A DNA stretch of 64,000 nt from Bordetella petrii (GCA_017745595.1 WMBV01000014.1:62001-126000); one strand, 5' to 3'; positions 23,566-32,428 are shown, counted from the first letter of the stretch. The notes: generated from the sequence alone by a model not told the origin. Numbers and translations: made by a program.

Positions 23566-24792
23566 ATGACCGACATTATCGTGAACGAAGAGAACAAGTG
23601 GCGCCTGGCGTCGCCCGGCTCAGGCGATTGGCAGGGCACCGCCCGGCCCGGTGCGTCGAACAAGTACCTGATGATCTCGGCGGACTGCCATGCGAACGAG
23701 CCGGCGAATCTATGGGCGGAACGGATCGACGAAAAGTACCGCGACCGGTTGCCCAAGGTGTGGATCGACGATAAGGGCATCCAGTGGAGAAAGATGGAAG
23801 CGTCGGAAGAGCCCGACCGGCTCGTGTTGTCGCGGCTTGCAGGAGAAGACCTGCTGCGCTCCAAGTCCGGTGCCGATCCCCTCGACAGGCTGAAAGACCA
23901 CGCGCTCGATGGCATCGACGGCGAAGTCATTTTCCCCAATAAAGGAATGGGGATGTGGTACACGTTCGACCCCGTGTTCGCGGCGGCGCAATGCGAGGTC
24001 TACAACACCTGGGCTTGGGAGACGTTCGGACAGTATGTCGATAGATTGTCGCCCGCCGCCGCGCTGTCGCCGGGGGACGTGGATGGCGTCATGGGTGAAA
24101 TAGACCGATGCCTGAAGTTGGGCTTCCGGCATTTCACGCTGCCATGCAAGCCGATGTTCGGCCCGCCCAAGCCCGGTCATATCAATTACAACCACACGTC
24201 TTTCGATCCCATGTGGGCGAGGTTTCAAGAGGCCAACGTGCCCATCACGTTCCATGTCTCGACGGGGAAAGATCCGCGCACGACCCGGGGGCTGGGCGGT
24301 GCTGTCGTGAATTATGTCGTTCATTCTTTGTCTCCCACCGCCGAGCCGCTGATTACGCTGTGCGCGTCCGGCGTGATCGAACGCTTTCCCGCGTTGAGAT
24401 TCGGAAGCGTCGAAGCCGGCATAGGCTGGCTACCCTGGGCGCTCGACGCCATGGACGAAGCCTATCTGAAGCATCATTTCTGGGTGAAGCCCAAGCTGAA
24501 ACGCATGCCCAGCGAGTACTTCCGGTCGAATGGATTCGCGTCGTTCGGCGAAGACCGGGCCGGCCTGGCCTTGATGGAAACGTTCAATCTCGAGGACAAC
24601 TGCGTGTGGGCCAATGATTATCCCCACCACGAGGGAACCTGGCCGCATTCCGCGCAGGCGATCGAGCGCAACATGGGCAGCATTTCGGAATCCAGCCGGA
24701 AAAAGGTGCTGGGAGAAAACACGGCCCGGATTTTCGGCTTCACGGAGCTGGCCGCGCGGCACCGGGCCGGATCCGCCTCTGGGACCGAATGA
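23566..24792 (+). CDS. Amidohydrolase family protein, ACMSD/decarboxylase branch
   Basis: 408 residues. YLMISADCHANEP supplies the metal-binding D-x-H-x-x-E motif near residue 42, and NVPITFHVSTG and WANDYPHHEGTWPHS contain later metal or catalytic His/Asp residues. This is the amidohydrolase-2 family, which includes aminocarboxymuconate-semialdehyde decarboxylase, orsellinate-type decarboxylases and some hydrolases. Ten bases after the CoA-transferase, so co-transcribed. Reaction not deducible; removal of a carboxyl group or C-C hydrolysis are plausible. A distant relative is at 33391. Confidence 0.87.
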   Translation: MTDIIVNEENKWRLASPGSGDWQGTARPGASNKYLMISADCHANEPANLWAERIDEKYRDRLPKVWIDDKGIQWRKMEASEEPDRLVLSRLAGEDLLRSKSGADPLDRLKDHALDGIDGEVIFPNKGMGMWYTFDPVFAAAQCEVYNTWAWETFGQYVDRLSPAAALSPGDVDGVMGEIDRCLKLGFRHFTLPCKPMFGPPKPGHINYNHTSFDPMWARFQEANVPITFHVSTGKDPRTTRGLGGAVVNYVVHSLSPTAEPLITLCASGVIERFPALRFGSVEAGIGWLPWALDAMDEAYLKHHFWVKPKLKRMPSEYFRSNGFASFGEDRAGLALMETFNLEDNCVWANDYPHHEGTWPHSAQAIERNMGSISESSRKKVLGENTARIFGFTELAARHRAGSASGTE

Positions 24793-24805
24793 AAGGCGCG
24801 GATCC

Positions 24806-25930
24806 ATGGAAAACCGGAGAACGCGTTCTGGGCCGTTGGCGGGATTGAGGGTCGTCGAAATGGGCACGGTCGGCCCGGTTCCCTTTTGCGGAATGCTGCT
24901 GTGCGATTTCGGGGCGGAGGTCGTCAGAATCGACCGCAAGGGCGGGCTGACCGTGGGAATACCCGCCAATCCGAAGATGGACATCATGAGCCGCGGAAAG
25001 ATGTCGATATCGCTGGATCTCAAAGATCCGGGCGCCGTCGCGCAAATGCGCGGACTGATCGAAAAAGCCGATATCTTGATAGAGGGTTACCGGCCCGGCG
25101 TGATGGAGAAACTGGGCCTGGGCCCCGACGCATGCCATCGATGGAATGCCGGGCTCGTCTATGGACGCATGACGGGGTGGGGGCAGGACGGGCCGCTGGC
25201 GAACGCCGCGGGGCACGACATCAATTACCTGGCGCTGACCGGGGCGCTGAGCCTGATGGGCGAGCAGGGCGGAAGCCCCGTGCCGCCGCTCAATCTGGTG
25301 GGGGATTATGGCGGGGGCGCGCTGTACCTGGCGCTGGGCATTGTCGCGGCAATACATGAACGTCATGCGTCGCGGCAAGGCCAGGTGGTCGACGCCGCGA
25401 TGGTCGATGGCGTGTCGTCGCTGATGGCGGGCGTGCGGGCGGGCTTGGCACGGGATACCTATCGCGAAGCGCGCGGAACGAACGTACTGGATGGCGGTGC
25501 GCCGTTCTACCGCGCCTACCGTACCGCCGACGACCAGTATGTTGCCGTGGGCTGTATCGAACAAAGATTCTTCAAGAACCTGCTCGACGTACTGGAGCTG
25601 GAACCCGGCCTGGCGCAACAGCAATATGACCAGAACGCCTGGCCCCGTCTACGCCAGTTGATTGCGGACCGGTTCATGCAGGCAAGCCAGCGGGAATGGG
25701 TGCGGCGCGCCCAGGGCATCGATGCCTGCCTTACGCCGGTGCTCGGCCCGCGCGAAGCGCTGCATGACGATCACATGGTATCGCGCGGCGTCAACGCGGA
25801 AGTTTTCGGGGTGAATCAGCCGATGCCCGCGCCGCGCCTGAGCCGGACTCGCCCGGAAATTGCGGGCCCCCCCGGCGGAATCGAGACGGATTTCCAGTCT
25901 GTCTGGAAAAAATGGAGCGCACTGCCATGA
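24806..25930 (+). CDS. CaiB/BaiF family protein, alpha-methylacyl-CoA racemase-like
   Basis: 374 residues. Unlike the gene at 22288 it has the racemase signature: His in AGHDINYLALTGALSLMG (about residue 137) and Asp in LVGDYGGGALYLALG (about residue 167), which match the catalytic His/Asp pair of alpha-methylacyl-CoA racemase. Start 24806 follows AAAGG; the long upstream frame overlaps the amidohydrolase and is not coding. Likely interconverts 2-methylacyl-CoA epimers ahead of the acyl-CoA dehydrogenase; a CoA-transferase role cannot be excluded. Confidence 0.88.
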   Translation: MENRRTRSGPLAGLRVVEMGTVGPVPFCGMLLCDFGAEVVRIDRKGGLTVGIPANPKMDIMSRGKMSISLDLKDPGAVAQMRGLIEKADILIEGYRPGVMEKLGLGPDACHRWNAGLVYGRMTGWGQDGPLANAAGHDINYLALTGALSLMGEQGGSPVPPLNLVGDYGGGALYLALGIVAAIHERHASRQGQVVDAAMVDGVSSLMAGVRAGLARDTYREARGTNVLDGGAPFYRAYRTADDQYVAVGCIEQRFFKNLLDVLELEPGLAQQQYDQNAWPRLRQLIADRFMQASQREWVRRAQGIDACLTPVLGPREALHDDHMVSRGVNAEVFGVNQPMPAPRLSRTRPEIAGPPGGIETDFQSVWKKWSALP

Positions 25931-25974
25931 GGCAGGCGTAAAGGCCAACCCATGGCTATTGCCCGGAAGAAATA

Positions 25975-26823
25975 ATGAATCTGCAAAACGTCAAAACGTT
26001 CTCGATTCCCGATGGCGCGCAGTCTTACTCGCGGCGGGATTCCATGTTGTACAGCCTGGGGCTGGGCTATGGCATGGATCCGCTGGACCCCGCGCAGCTG
26101 CCCTATGTGTACGAGAAAGACCAGAAGGCCGTTCCGTCGCTGTGCCTGGCGCTGGCCTACCCCGGGTTATGGCTGCGTGAACCGTCGCTGGGGATCGACT
26201 GGTCGAACATCTTCAACGGCGAGGTCCGCTTCGACATCCATGCGCCCATTCCGCCCGAGGGCAGCGTGACCTCGAAGAGCCGGATCGTCGCCGTGCAGGA
26301 CAAAGGAAAGGACAAGGGCGCCACGATCCATTCAGAGCGCATGTTGTTCGATGCCGCCGGCGGGCCGCTGGCCACGATCGCGCAAACGGTCGTGTTGCGC
26401 GGCGACGGCGGGCAGGGCGGATTTGGCGAGGCGCCGCCCGTTGCACCGGTGGTGCCCGAGCGCAAGCCCGACCGGGTCGCGCGGATCGAGACGGCCCGCA
26501 ATGCGGCGCTGGTGTATCGGCTGAGCGGCGATTACCACCCGCTGCATGCCGACCCGGGAACCGCGCGGGCAATGGGCCTGAAAGAACCCATTCTGCACGG
26601 ATTCTGTTCGTTCGGCATGGCATGCCGCGCCGCGATCGACGCGCTCTGCGCAGGCGACCCGGGGCGCATCAAGAGCATGTCCGGCCGGTTCGTCAGCCCT
26701 GTTTATCCCGGGGATGTATTGCAGTTCGAATTTTTCCGCCGCGACTCAGGTATTCAGTGGCGCGCCCGGGTTCCCGCGCGCGAAATCATCGTAATCGACC
26801 GTGGCCAAGTGGAGATCAAATGA
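25975..26823 (+). CDS. MaoC-like double-hotdog enoyl-CoA hydratase
   Basis: 282 residues with two hotdog halves as in eukaryotic-type hydratase 2 (MFE-2/ChsH-like). The hydratase-2 motif is RLSGDYHPLHADP (about residue 181), but the usual Asn of GDxNPLH is His. It would hydrate a 2-enoyl-CoA made by the acyl-CoA dehydrogenase that follows; the two genes overlap by four bases. A signal of membership in the same CoA-ester pathway as the flanking racemase and thiolase-like genes. Confidence 0.88.
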   Translation: MNLQNVKTFSIPDGAQSYSRRDSMLYSLGLGYGMDPLDPAQLPYVYEKDQKAVPSLCLALAYPGLWLREPSLGIDWSNIFNGEVRFDIHAPIPPEGSVTSKSRIVAVQDKGKDKGATIHSERMLFDAAGGPLATIAQTVVLRGDGGQGGFGEAPPVAPVVPERKPDRVARIETARNAALVYRLSGDYHPLHADPGTARAMGLKEPILHGFCSFGMACRAAIDALCAGDPGRIKSMSGRFVSPVYPGDVLQFEFFRRDSGIQWRARVPAREIIVIDRGQVEIK

Positions 26824-27980
26824 CTATAGCCCGCCCCTTTTTTACCGCGGAGCATGACGCGTTCCGCGAGACTGTCAGGCGTTTCATCGAAAAAGAGGTG
26901 GAACCGTACCACTCGCAATGGGAGATCGACGGCAAGGTTCCCCGGGAACTGTGGCTGCGCGCCGGCGAACTGGGCGTGCTTTGCCCGAGCCTGCCAGAGG
27001 AGTACGGGGGCGCCGGCGCCGACTGGCTGTTCGACGCCATCGTCATCGAGGAACTGTGGCGGGCGGGCATGAGCGGCCCTGGCAGCGCCTTCATGGTTCA
27101 CGCGGAGATGGTCGCCTCGTATATCTATTCGTGGGGCACCGACGAACAAAAGAAAACCTGGCTGCCGAAGATGGCGCGCGGCGAGATCATCGGCGCGATC
27201 GGGATGTCGGAGCCCAGCGGCGGCAGCGATCTGCAAAACATGAAGACGCGCGCCGAGCGCGTGGGAGACGAGTATGTCATCAATGGCCAGAAGATTTTCA
27301 TTACGAATGGCGTGCAATGCGATCTATTGATTCTGGCGGCGAAAACCGACGTCAAAGAAGGAAAGAAGGGGATCAGCCTGATTTTGGTGGAAGCGGACCG
27401 CCCGGGGTTCCATAAGGCGAGGGCGCTGCGGAAGGTCGGCACCCATGCGCAGGACACCGCCGAGCTGTTCTTCGAGGACCTGCATGTGCCGGCGAGCAAT
27501 TTGCTCGGAGAAGAGAATCGCGGCTTCAAGATGCTGATGACCAAGCTCGCCCAAGAGCGCCTGTGCCAGGCGGTGCGCAGCACGACAGTCTGCGAGGCGG
27601 CAATCGAGTGGACCGTGCGTTATACGCGTGACCGCCAGGCTTTCGGAAAGTCTATCGCCGATTTCCAGAATACCCGTTTTGTCCTGGCCCAGCTCGACGC
27701 GGAGACCACGTCGGCGCGCGTGTTCACGGACTGGTGCATCAAGCGCTTCATGGAGGGAGAGCTGAGCCCGATTGAGGCGGCGAAAGCAAAACTCATGACG
27801 ACCGAACTGCAGGGCAAAGTGCTGGACCAGTGCCTGCAGTTCTTCGGCGGCTACGGATACATGCTGGAGTATCCCATCGCGCGGGCATTCATCGATGCGC
27901 GCCTGACGCGCATCGGGGGTGGAACCATAGAGATCATGAAGCAGATCATCAGCAACGATCTGTTCGATCGCGTCGCGTAG
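26820..27980 (+). CDS. Acyl-CoA dehydrogenase
   Basis: 386-residue FAD enzyme. IGMSEPSGGSDLQNMKTRAE and VINGQKIFITNG form the FAD/acyl-CoA-binding middle domain, and the C-terminal FGGYGYMLEYPIARAFIDAR plus IGGGTIEIMKQI is the signature end, with Glu of MLEYP as candidate base. The start at 26820 overlaps the hydratase stop (ATGA) after GTGGAG; the long open frame upstream is a shadow of that gene. Introduces the alpha-beta double bond into the acyl-CoA of this pathway. Confidence 0.93.
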   Translation: MTIARPFFTAEHDAFRETVRRFIEKEVEPYHSQWEIDGKVPRELWLRAGELGVLCPSLPEEYGGAGADWLFDAIVIEELWRAGMSGPGSAFMVHAEMVASYIYSWGTDEQKKTWLPKMARGEIIGAIGMSEPSGGSDLQNMKTRAERVGDEYVINGQKIFITNGVQCDLLILAAKTDVKEGKKGISLILVEADRPGFHKARALRKVGTHAQDTAELFFEDLHVPASNLLGEENRGFKMLMTKLAQERLCQAVRSTTVCEAAIEWTVRYTRDRQAFGKSIADFQNTRFVLAQLDAETTSARVFTDWCIKRFMEGELSPIEAAKAKLMTTELQGKVLDQCLQFFGGYGYMLEYPIARAFIDARLTRIGGGTIEIMKQIISNDLFDRVA

Positions 27981-28031
27981 TTCCGTGGACGAGCGGCCCG
28001 GACGGCCGGGCGGCATATTGGAATCATCAAC

Positions 28032-29213
28032 ATGAACGAACGTGCGCTAAGAGGGAAGGTCGCCATTGTCGGCGTAGGCGAAACCCGTTATTACAAAAGG
28101 GGCCAGTCTCCCGATCCGGAATTCTGCATGGCGCTCGAGGCCATCTTGAGCGCGGCGGAGGATGCGGGCGTCGACCCGAGGCAGATCGATGGTTTCGCGA
28201 GTTTTTATGACGAGCGCAGCACGTCGGTGCGCCTGGCGAACGCCTTGGGTACAAACTCGCTGCGTTTCTCCAATCTGGTATGGGGCGGCGGTGGTGGCGG
28301 AGGCGCCGCCGCGATCGGAAATGCCGCCGCCGCGATTGTGGCGGGCATTGCGGATTGCGTAGTTGTTTATCGTTCGATGGTGCAAAACGCGGCAAGGCGA
28401 TTTGGCCAGGGCAGCGCCAAATCCACCATTGAGGGCGCCAATGCGTTGACGGTTCCTTATGGTGTGATCACGCCGGCGCAACAGTACGCCATGAAAGTGA
28501 CGCGCTATATGCATGAGCACGGTGTCGGGCGCGATACGCTACGGGCGATTTCGCTTGCGTCATATCATCACGCGCAACTGAATCCCCGAGCCGTCATGTA
28601 TGGCAAACCCCTGACCGGGCAAGCCTATGAGGACTCGCGCTGGATTGTCGAGCCATTCCGGCTATTCGACTGCTGTATGGAGAATGACGGCGCCGCCGCG
28701 TTGATCTTGATGCCGGCGGAGCGCGCCGCAGTGGCAACGAAGTCACCCGTTTATATATTGGCGGCCGAGCAGGGGGGCGACCCGCGGGGTTCGAGCCGCA
28801 GCCATAACGCACCGCTTTATGCGACATCGGGTTTCACGACGTTAGCGCCGCGATTATTCGACCGTGCCGGCGTCAAGCCCCAGGACATCAAGTTCGCGCA
28901 AGTCTACGAAAACTTCACTGGTGGCGTCCTCATGAGCCTGGCGGAACACGGGTTCTTTGAACCCGAAGAGGCCAACGAGTTTCTGGTTCTGGACAACCTG
29001 ATCGCCCCGGCCGGAAAGCTGCCGCTGAACACCAGCGGCGGCAACCTGGCGGAATGCTACATGCACGGGCTGGAGCTGCAAATAGAGGCGGTCAGGCAAT
29101 TGCGCAACCAGTCGACCGCCCAGGTGGCGGGCGCGGACCTGGGCATCGTCATCTCCGGGCCGATGGTGAACCCGGTTTCCAACATGATACTTGGCACGGC
29201 TGACACGTTATGA
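28032..29213 (+). CDS. Thiolase-like protein (lipid-transfer/SCP-x type), no active-site Cys
   Basis: 393 residues with the thiolase fold (VAIVGVGETRYYKRGQSPDP at the start, CCMENDGAAALILMPAERA in the middle, LPLNTSGGNLAECYMHGLEL near the end). At the position of the nucleophilic Cys there is only a glycine run (WGGGGGGGAAAIG), so it should not catalyse normal thiolysis. Non-thiolytic members such as Ltp2 work with DUF35 proteins as retro-aldolases on beta-hydroxyacyl-CoA. The next gene, overlapping by four bases, is exactly such a DUF35 protein, which makes that function likely. Confidence 0.87.
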   Translation: MNERALRGKVAIVGVGETRYYKRGQSPDPEFCMALEAILSAAEDAGVDPRQIDGFASFYDERSTSVRLANALGTNSLRFSNLVWGGGGGGGAAAIGNAAAAIVAGIADCVVVYRSMVQNAARRFGQGSAKSTIEGANALTVPYGVITPAQQYAMKVTRYMHEHGVGRDTLRAISLASYHHAQLNPRAVMYGKPLTGQAYEDSRWIVEPFRLFDCCMENDGAAALILMPAERAAVATKSPVYILAAEQGGDPRGSSRSHNAPLYATSGFTTLAPRLFDRAGVKPQDIKFAQVYENFTGGVLMSLAEHGFFEPEEANEFLVLDNLIAPAGKLPLNTSGGNLAECYMHGLELQIEAVRQLRNQSTAQVAGADLGIVISGPMVNPVSNMILGTADTL

Positions 29214-29656
29214 AGAACAAGCGCTTTTATCTTCCGGCCGGCATGCCGGCGCCCGTGCCCGAGGCCGACGGGCTCGATGCCCCGTATTGGCAGGGCACGC
29301 GCGCCGGCAAGCTGATGATCCAGCGGTGCCGGCAATGCGAAAGGTGGCAGTGGGGGCCGGAATGGATCTGCCATCGCTGCCATGCGTTCGACCTGGGTTG
29401 GGAAGCGGTCGCGCCGCACGGGCGCATATATAGCTGGGAGCGAACCTGGCATGCCCCCATGGCTGCATTGAAGGACGGGGTGCCTTATTTATCGGTACTG
29501 GTGGAATTAGTACACGCCGACGGCATCCGGATGGTGGGAAATCTGCTCGGCGATCCCTTGCAGGAAGTAAAAATCGGCGCCGAGGTCCGTGCGGTATTCG
29601 AGCCTCACGATGAGGCGCCATCCCCCTACACATTGGTGCAGTGGGAATATAAGTAA
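29210..29656 (+). CDS. DUF35 OB-fold/zinc-ribbon protein, thiolase partner
   Basis: 148 residues. An N-terminal zinc ribbon has two CxxC pairs (QRCRQCERW and WICHRCHAF, about residues 41-60), followed by an OB-fold (GRIYSWERTWHAP, VELVHADGIRMVGNLLG). DUF35 proteins form complexes with thiolase-like proteins and with MaoC-type hydratases in steroid and related side-chain degradation. The ATG overlaps the thiolase stop (ATGA). It probably completes the aldolase complex with the protein at 28032. Confidence 0.9.
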   Translation: MKNKRFYLPAGMPAPVPEADGLDAPYWQGTRAGKLMIQRCRQCERWQWGPEWICHRCHAFDLGWEAVAPHGRIYSWERTWHAPMAALKDGVPYLSVLVELVHADGIRMVGNLLGDPLQEVKIGAEVRAVFEPHDEAPSPYTLVQWEYK

Positions 29657-29675
29657 TACAACGAGGAGAGAAGGC

Positions 29676-30671
29676 ATGAATCGTGCATTAACTCGCGGCA
29701 TAAAGTATGTATGCGCAGGGTCGCTGGCCGTTTTTGCGGCGGCGGCAAGCGGCGCGCAGCCGGCAACGTATCCCGACAGGCCCATCAGGCTGCTGGTGGG
29801 CTTTGCGGCCGGCAGTGGAACCGATACGGTCGGGCGGGTCGTCGGAGAGATACTGGCAAAAGAGCTCGGGCAGTCCGCTATTGTGGAAAACAAGACGGGA
29901 GCCAATGGCTCGCTGGCGGTTCAAACGGTGGCCAGGGCGAAGCCGGACGGATACACCCTGCTGATATCGAATACCAGTTCGATGACAGTGAACCCGCTGA
30001 TCAATAAGGAGCTGGGCTACGACCCTGTGAAAGATTTCGAGCCTATCGCGACCATACTGAGCTATCCGCTGGTGCTGACGGTGAACGCGAGCGCCGAGAA
30101 GACAAAAAATGTACGAACGGTGCAAGATCTCGTCGACCTGGCGAAATCGCAAAAAGAGCCCCTGACATATGGTTCGGCGGGAATCGGCAATCTCTTTCAC
30201 ATCGCGGGCGTGCAATTCGCCAATGCGGCGGGCATAGAGGCCACGCACGTTCCCTACCGCGGCGGGACGCCCATGCGGGCCGCCATGATGGGGGGGCAGA
30301 TCGATTTCACCTTTGACACCCTGGATATTGTGCCGGCGATAAAAGACGGCCGGGTGCGCGGGTTGGCGGTGACGGAGCGCGAACGGTGGCGCGACCTGCC
30401 GGATATTCCCACTACGGAAGAAGTAGGATTCCCGTCGATTCAGATCAGCCCGTGGTACGGCTTGCTCGCGCCCAAGGGCACGCCGCCCGAAATTCTGGCG
30501 AAGCTTCACGACGCCCTGAGTGTGTTGAATTCCGATGAGACCATGCGCAAGAAGCTGGAGCTGATCGGCCGTGTGCAGGTCACGGCCCCCGAAGAACTCG
30601 CCGGCCGTCTCAAGAACGAGACCGCCACCAATAGAGAGCTTCTGATCCGGGAGGGCGTTATTCAACCTTGA
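29676..30671 (+). CDS. Bug family (TctC-like) periplasmic substrate-binding protein
   Basis: 331 residues. Start 29676 follows ACGAGGAGAGAAGGC and gives a signal peptide (YVCAGSLAVFAAAASGAQP). The family signature YPDRPIRLLVGFAAGSGTDT is followed by VGRVVGEILAKELGQ and ENKTGANGSLAVQ. Bug proteins bind carboxylates, typically as receptors for tripartite tricarboxylate transporters, but no TctA/TctB genes are in this operon. Last gene of the unit; base composition is visibly less GC-rich than the flanks. Confidence 0.92.
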   Translation: MNRALTRGIKYVCAGSLAVFAAAASGAQPATYPDRPIRLLVGFAAGSGTDTVGRVVGEILAKELGQSAIVENKTGANGSLAVQTVARAKPDGYTLLISNTSSMTVNPLINKELGYDPVKDFEPIATILSYPLVLTVNASAEKTKNVRTVQDLVDLAKSQKEPLTYGSAGIGNLFHIAGVQFANAAGIEATHVPYRGGTPMRAAMMGGQIDFTFDTLDIVPAIKDGRVRGLAVTERERWRDLPDIPTTEEVGFPSIQISPWYGLLAPKGTPPEILAKLHDALSVLNSDETMRKKLELIGRVQVTAPEELAGRLKNETATNRELLIREGVIQP

Positions 30672-30722
30672 GCGCGAGGGCCGCGCAGGCAGGCGTCATA
30701 CGGCTGCCTGCGCCGGCCGCGA

Positions 30723-31382
30723 TCAGGCGGCATTGATATGACGCTGGCCGGCATAGCCGAGTTGCGACGAAATTTCCAGTGCGATTTGGCGCAGCACGCC
30801 GGGTACCTGTCCATTCCAGTCGGGAGGCAGGCGTTCGGCTTCACAGATCGTCGAGATGGCTAACACCATATTGCTATGCATGTCGTATACCGGAGCACTG
30901 AAGGCGTTGACCGCTATTTTGTGGGGAAGCGATGGCGCCGTGCCAATTGCACGCCCCAAGCCGTACTGCCGGGATTCGCTCAAATGTTGAGCAAAGCGCA
31001 GGCGTTCTTTCGGCTGGCCGCCGCGCTCGCGCGCCTGCAGTTCGTTCTGGATCGCCGCCTGGGTCCGGTGGATGGGCATGAAGGCCGAAAAGGCGCGGCC
31101 GGTGGCCGACTGCGTGAGGCTGACGACGATGCCGGCTTGCAGGTGGAGGCCGACGGGCTGCCGCGACGGTTCCCACCGCACGATCGTGGCGCCCCGTTTG
31201 CTCCAGACGGCCAGTCCGACGGTTCGCTGGCCAATGCGCTCGCAGATTTCGGGAAGCGCGGCACAGGCAAGGCGTTGCGCCTCGAGCGCCATCGGCCCTG
31301 CCGTGCTGTCTTGAGCGCCGGCCATTGCGCCGAGGTCATGCGCGAATGTGCGGCGGAATTCCTGGCGGTTCAATAGTGTCAT
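30723..31382 (-). CDS. IclR-type effector-domain protein lacking the DNA-binding domain
   Basis: 219 residues from an ATG preceded by AGGAGACCGAC (minus strand). It matches the IclR effector domain throughout (ICERIGQRTVGLAVWSKRGA, QAGIVVSLTQSATGRAFSAF, NAFSAPVYDMHSNMVLAIST) but the N-terminal helix-turn-helix of about 60-80 residues is absent. In its place are about 30 residues (MTLLNRQEFRRTFAHDLGAM) without HTH features, and I see none in the upstream 180 bases in any minus frame. It may be a truncated regulator or one that acts by pairing with the full IclR protein at 31565. Confidence 0.72.
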   Translation of the reverse strand: MTLLNRQEFRRTFAHDLGAMAGAQDSTAGPMALEAQRLACAALPEICERIGQRTVGLAVWSKRGATIVRWEPSRQPVGLHLQAGIVVSLTQSATGRAFSAFMPIHRTQAAIQNELQARERGGQPKERLRFAQHLSESRQYGLGRAIGTAPSLPHKIAVNAFSAPVYDMHSNMVLAISTICEAERLPPDWNGQVPGVLRQIALEISSQLGYAGQRHINAA

Positions 31383-31564
31383 GTCGGTCTCCTGCCTCTG
31401 GTTTCGGGTGTAGCGGGCGGGCTGGCGCAGAGCAAATCGCAAACGTGAGCCAGCCCCACGTCATGCGCCCCAGTCTAGGAGTGTGGACAAATTGACGACT
31501 AATTTCTTTCTCGTATGCGCTCATTACGAGCCGTTATGAATCCGGACGGCCGGCGGCCGCGGCG

Positions 31565-32302
31565 TCAGCGCTCGGTGACGCGAGCACACAGATCGACGAT
31601 ATACCGGCTCAGCACCTTCTGGTTGCGTTCGACGCGCTGGGTCGGCGCGGCGATGACGATGGCGTACAGCTGGCCGTTCAGCCAGACATAGTTCCCGATG
31701 GATGAAACCTCTAGCTGGTAGCCCCCGACAGACATGAACCAACCCCTGCCCAGACCTTCCGCCACGCGCTTGAGCAATGCGGCGCCATTGGTCACGGTTT
31801 TCGGCGAGAAGCGCTCGAACTCGATTCTGTTCACCAGCGCGACGCGCTCGTCCTTGGGCATGCCGCCCAAGAGGCTCAGGCCGGAGGCGCCTATGTACAG
31901 CGGACGGAGTTCTCCGGCGGTTCCCGCGAAACGCAGCGTCTGCTGGCCTTGGACCACCTCTAGATAATGAGCCATCCTGTCTTGGCGGCGGGCGAGAAAG
32001 ACGGTTTCGCCGGTCGTGTCGCTGAGCTCTTTGAGCAAGGGCATCAGGTCCTTGAGCAAGGGATCTTCTTCGACGATTACCCGCATTTCTTCGTAGAGTT
32101 TTCGGGTCGGGTAATAGTCTTTTGTGTCGTCGCGATTTGCCAGATATCCGTGCGCTTCCAGCGTGCGCAGCAAGGCCTGGCAACTCGACTTCGGCATGTC
32201 GAGACGCTGGCTGACGGTAGATAAGGACGCGGGCATCTTTATCTGCGCGAACAGCTGGAAAATCTGCAGCACGCGGACGGCGCTTTTTACGTCTGCATTC
32301 AT
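31565..32302 (-). CDS. IclR family transcriptional regulator
   Basis: 245 residues, full length. The winged helix (SAVRVLQIFQLFAQIKMPAS, LSTVSQRLDMPKSSCQALLR, TLEAHGYLA) covers about residues 7-65; the effector domain follows (GETVFLARRQDRMAHYLEVV, LYIGASGLSLLGGMPKDE, EVSSIGNYVWLNGQLYAIVI). It diverges from the TauD-type dioxygenase gene and probably controls that operon. The 135-base intergenic region carries a CACATATGTG palindrome. Start is assigned by the family N-terminus. Confidence 0.92.
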   Translation of the reverse strand: MNADVKSAVRVLQIFQLFAQIKMPASLSTVSQRLDMPKSSCQALLRTLEAHGYLANRDDTKDYYPTRKLYEEMRVIVEEDPLLKDLMPLLKELSDTTGETVFLARRQDRMAHYLEVVQGQQTLRFAGTAGELRPLYIGASGLSLLGGMPKDERVALVNRIEFERFSPKTVTNGAALLKRVAEGLGRGWFMSVGGYQLEVSSIGNYVWLNGQLYAIVIAAPTQRVERNQKVLSRYIVDLCARVTER

Positions 32303-32410
32303 GTGCGTCCTTGAAGGAGGGGGGCATAAAACACAGCCGCATTCTATGCGAAAGGACTATTGCGGGGAAAATGAAGCCAGCGTACCATCTGTTCAGCCCG
32401 TTGTTCTTTT

Positions 32411-32428
32411 TGTACACATATGTGAACT
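32411..32428. promoter_or_regulatory. Candidate IclR operator
   Basis: CACATATGTG (32415-32424) is a perfect ten-base palindrome, extended imperfectly by GTA/GAA-type flanks, in the gap between the divergent IclR and TauD genes. It ends 14 bases before the TauD ATG. Its location favours repression of the TauD operon. Confidence 0.4.

Noticed and set aside
28261-28330. Frameshift or deletion in the thiolase gene at the glycine run
   Set aside because: The frame is intact to the end and overlaps the next gene by ATGA; the loss of Cys is a family trait of non-thiolytic members.
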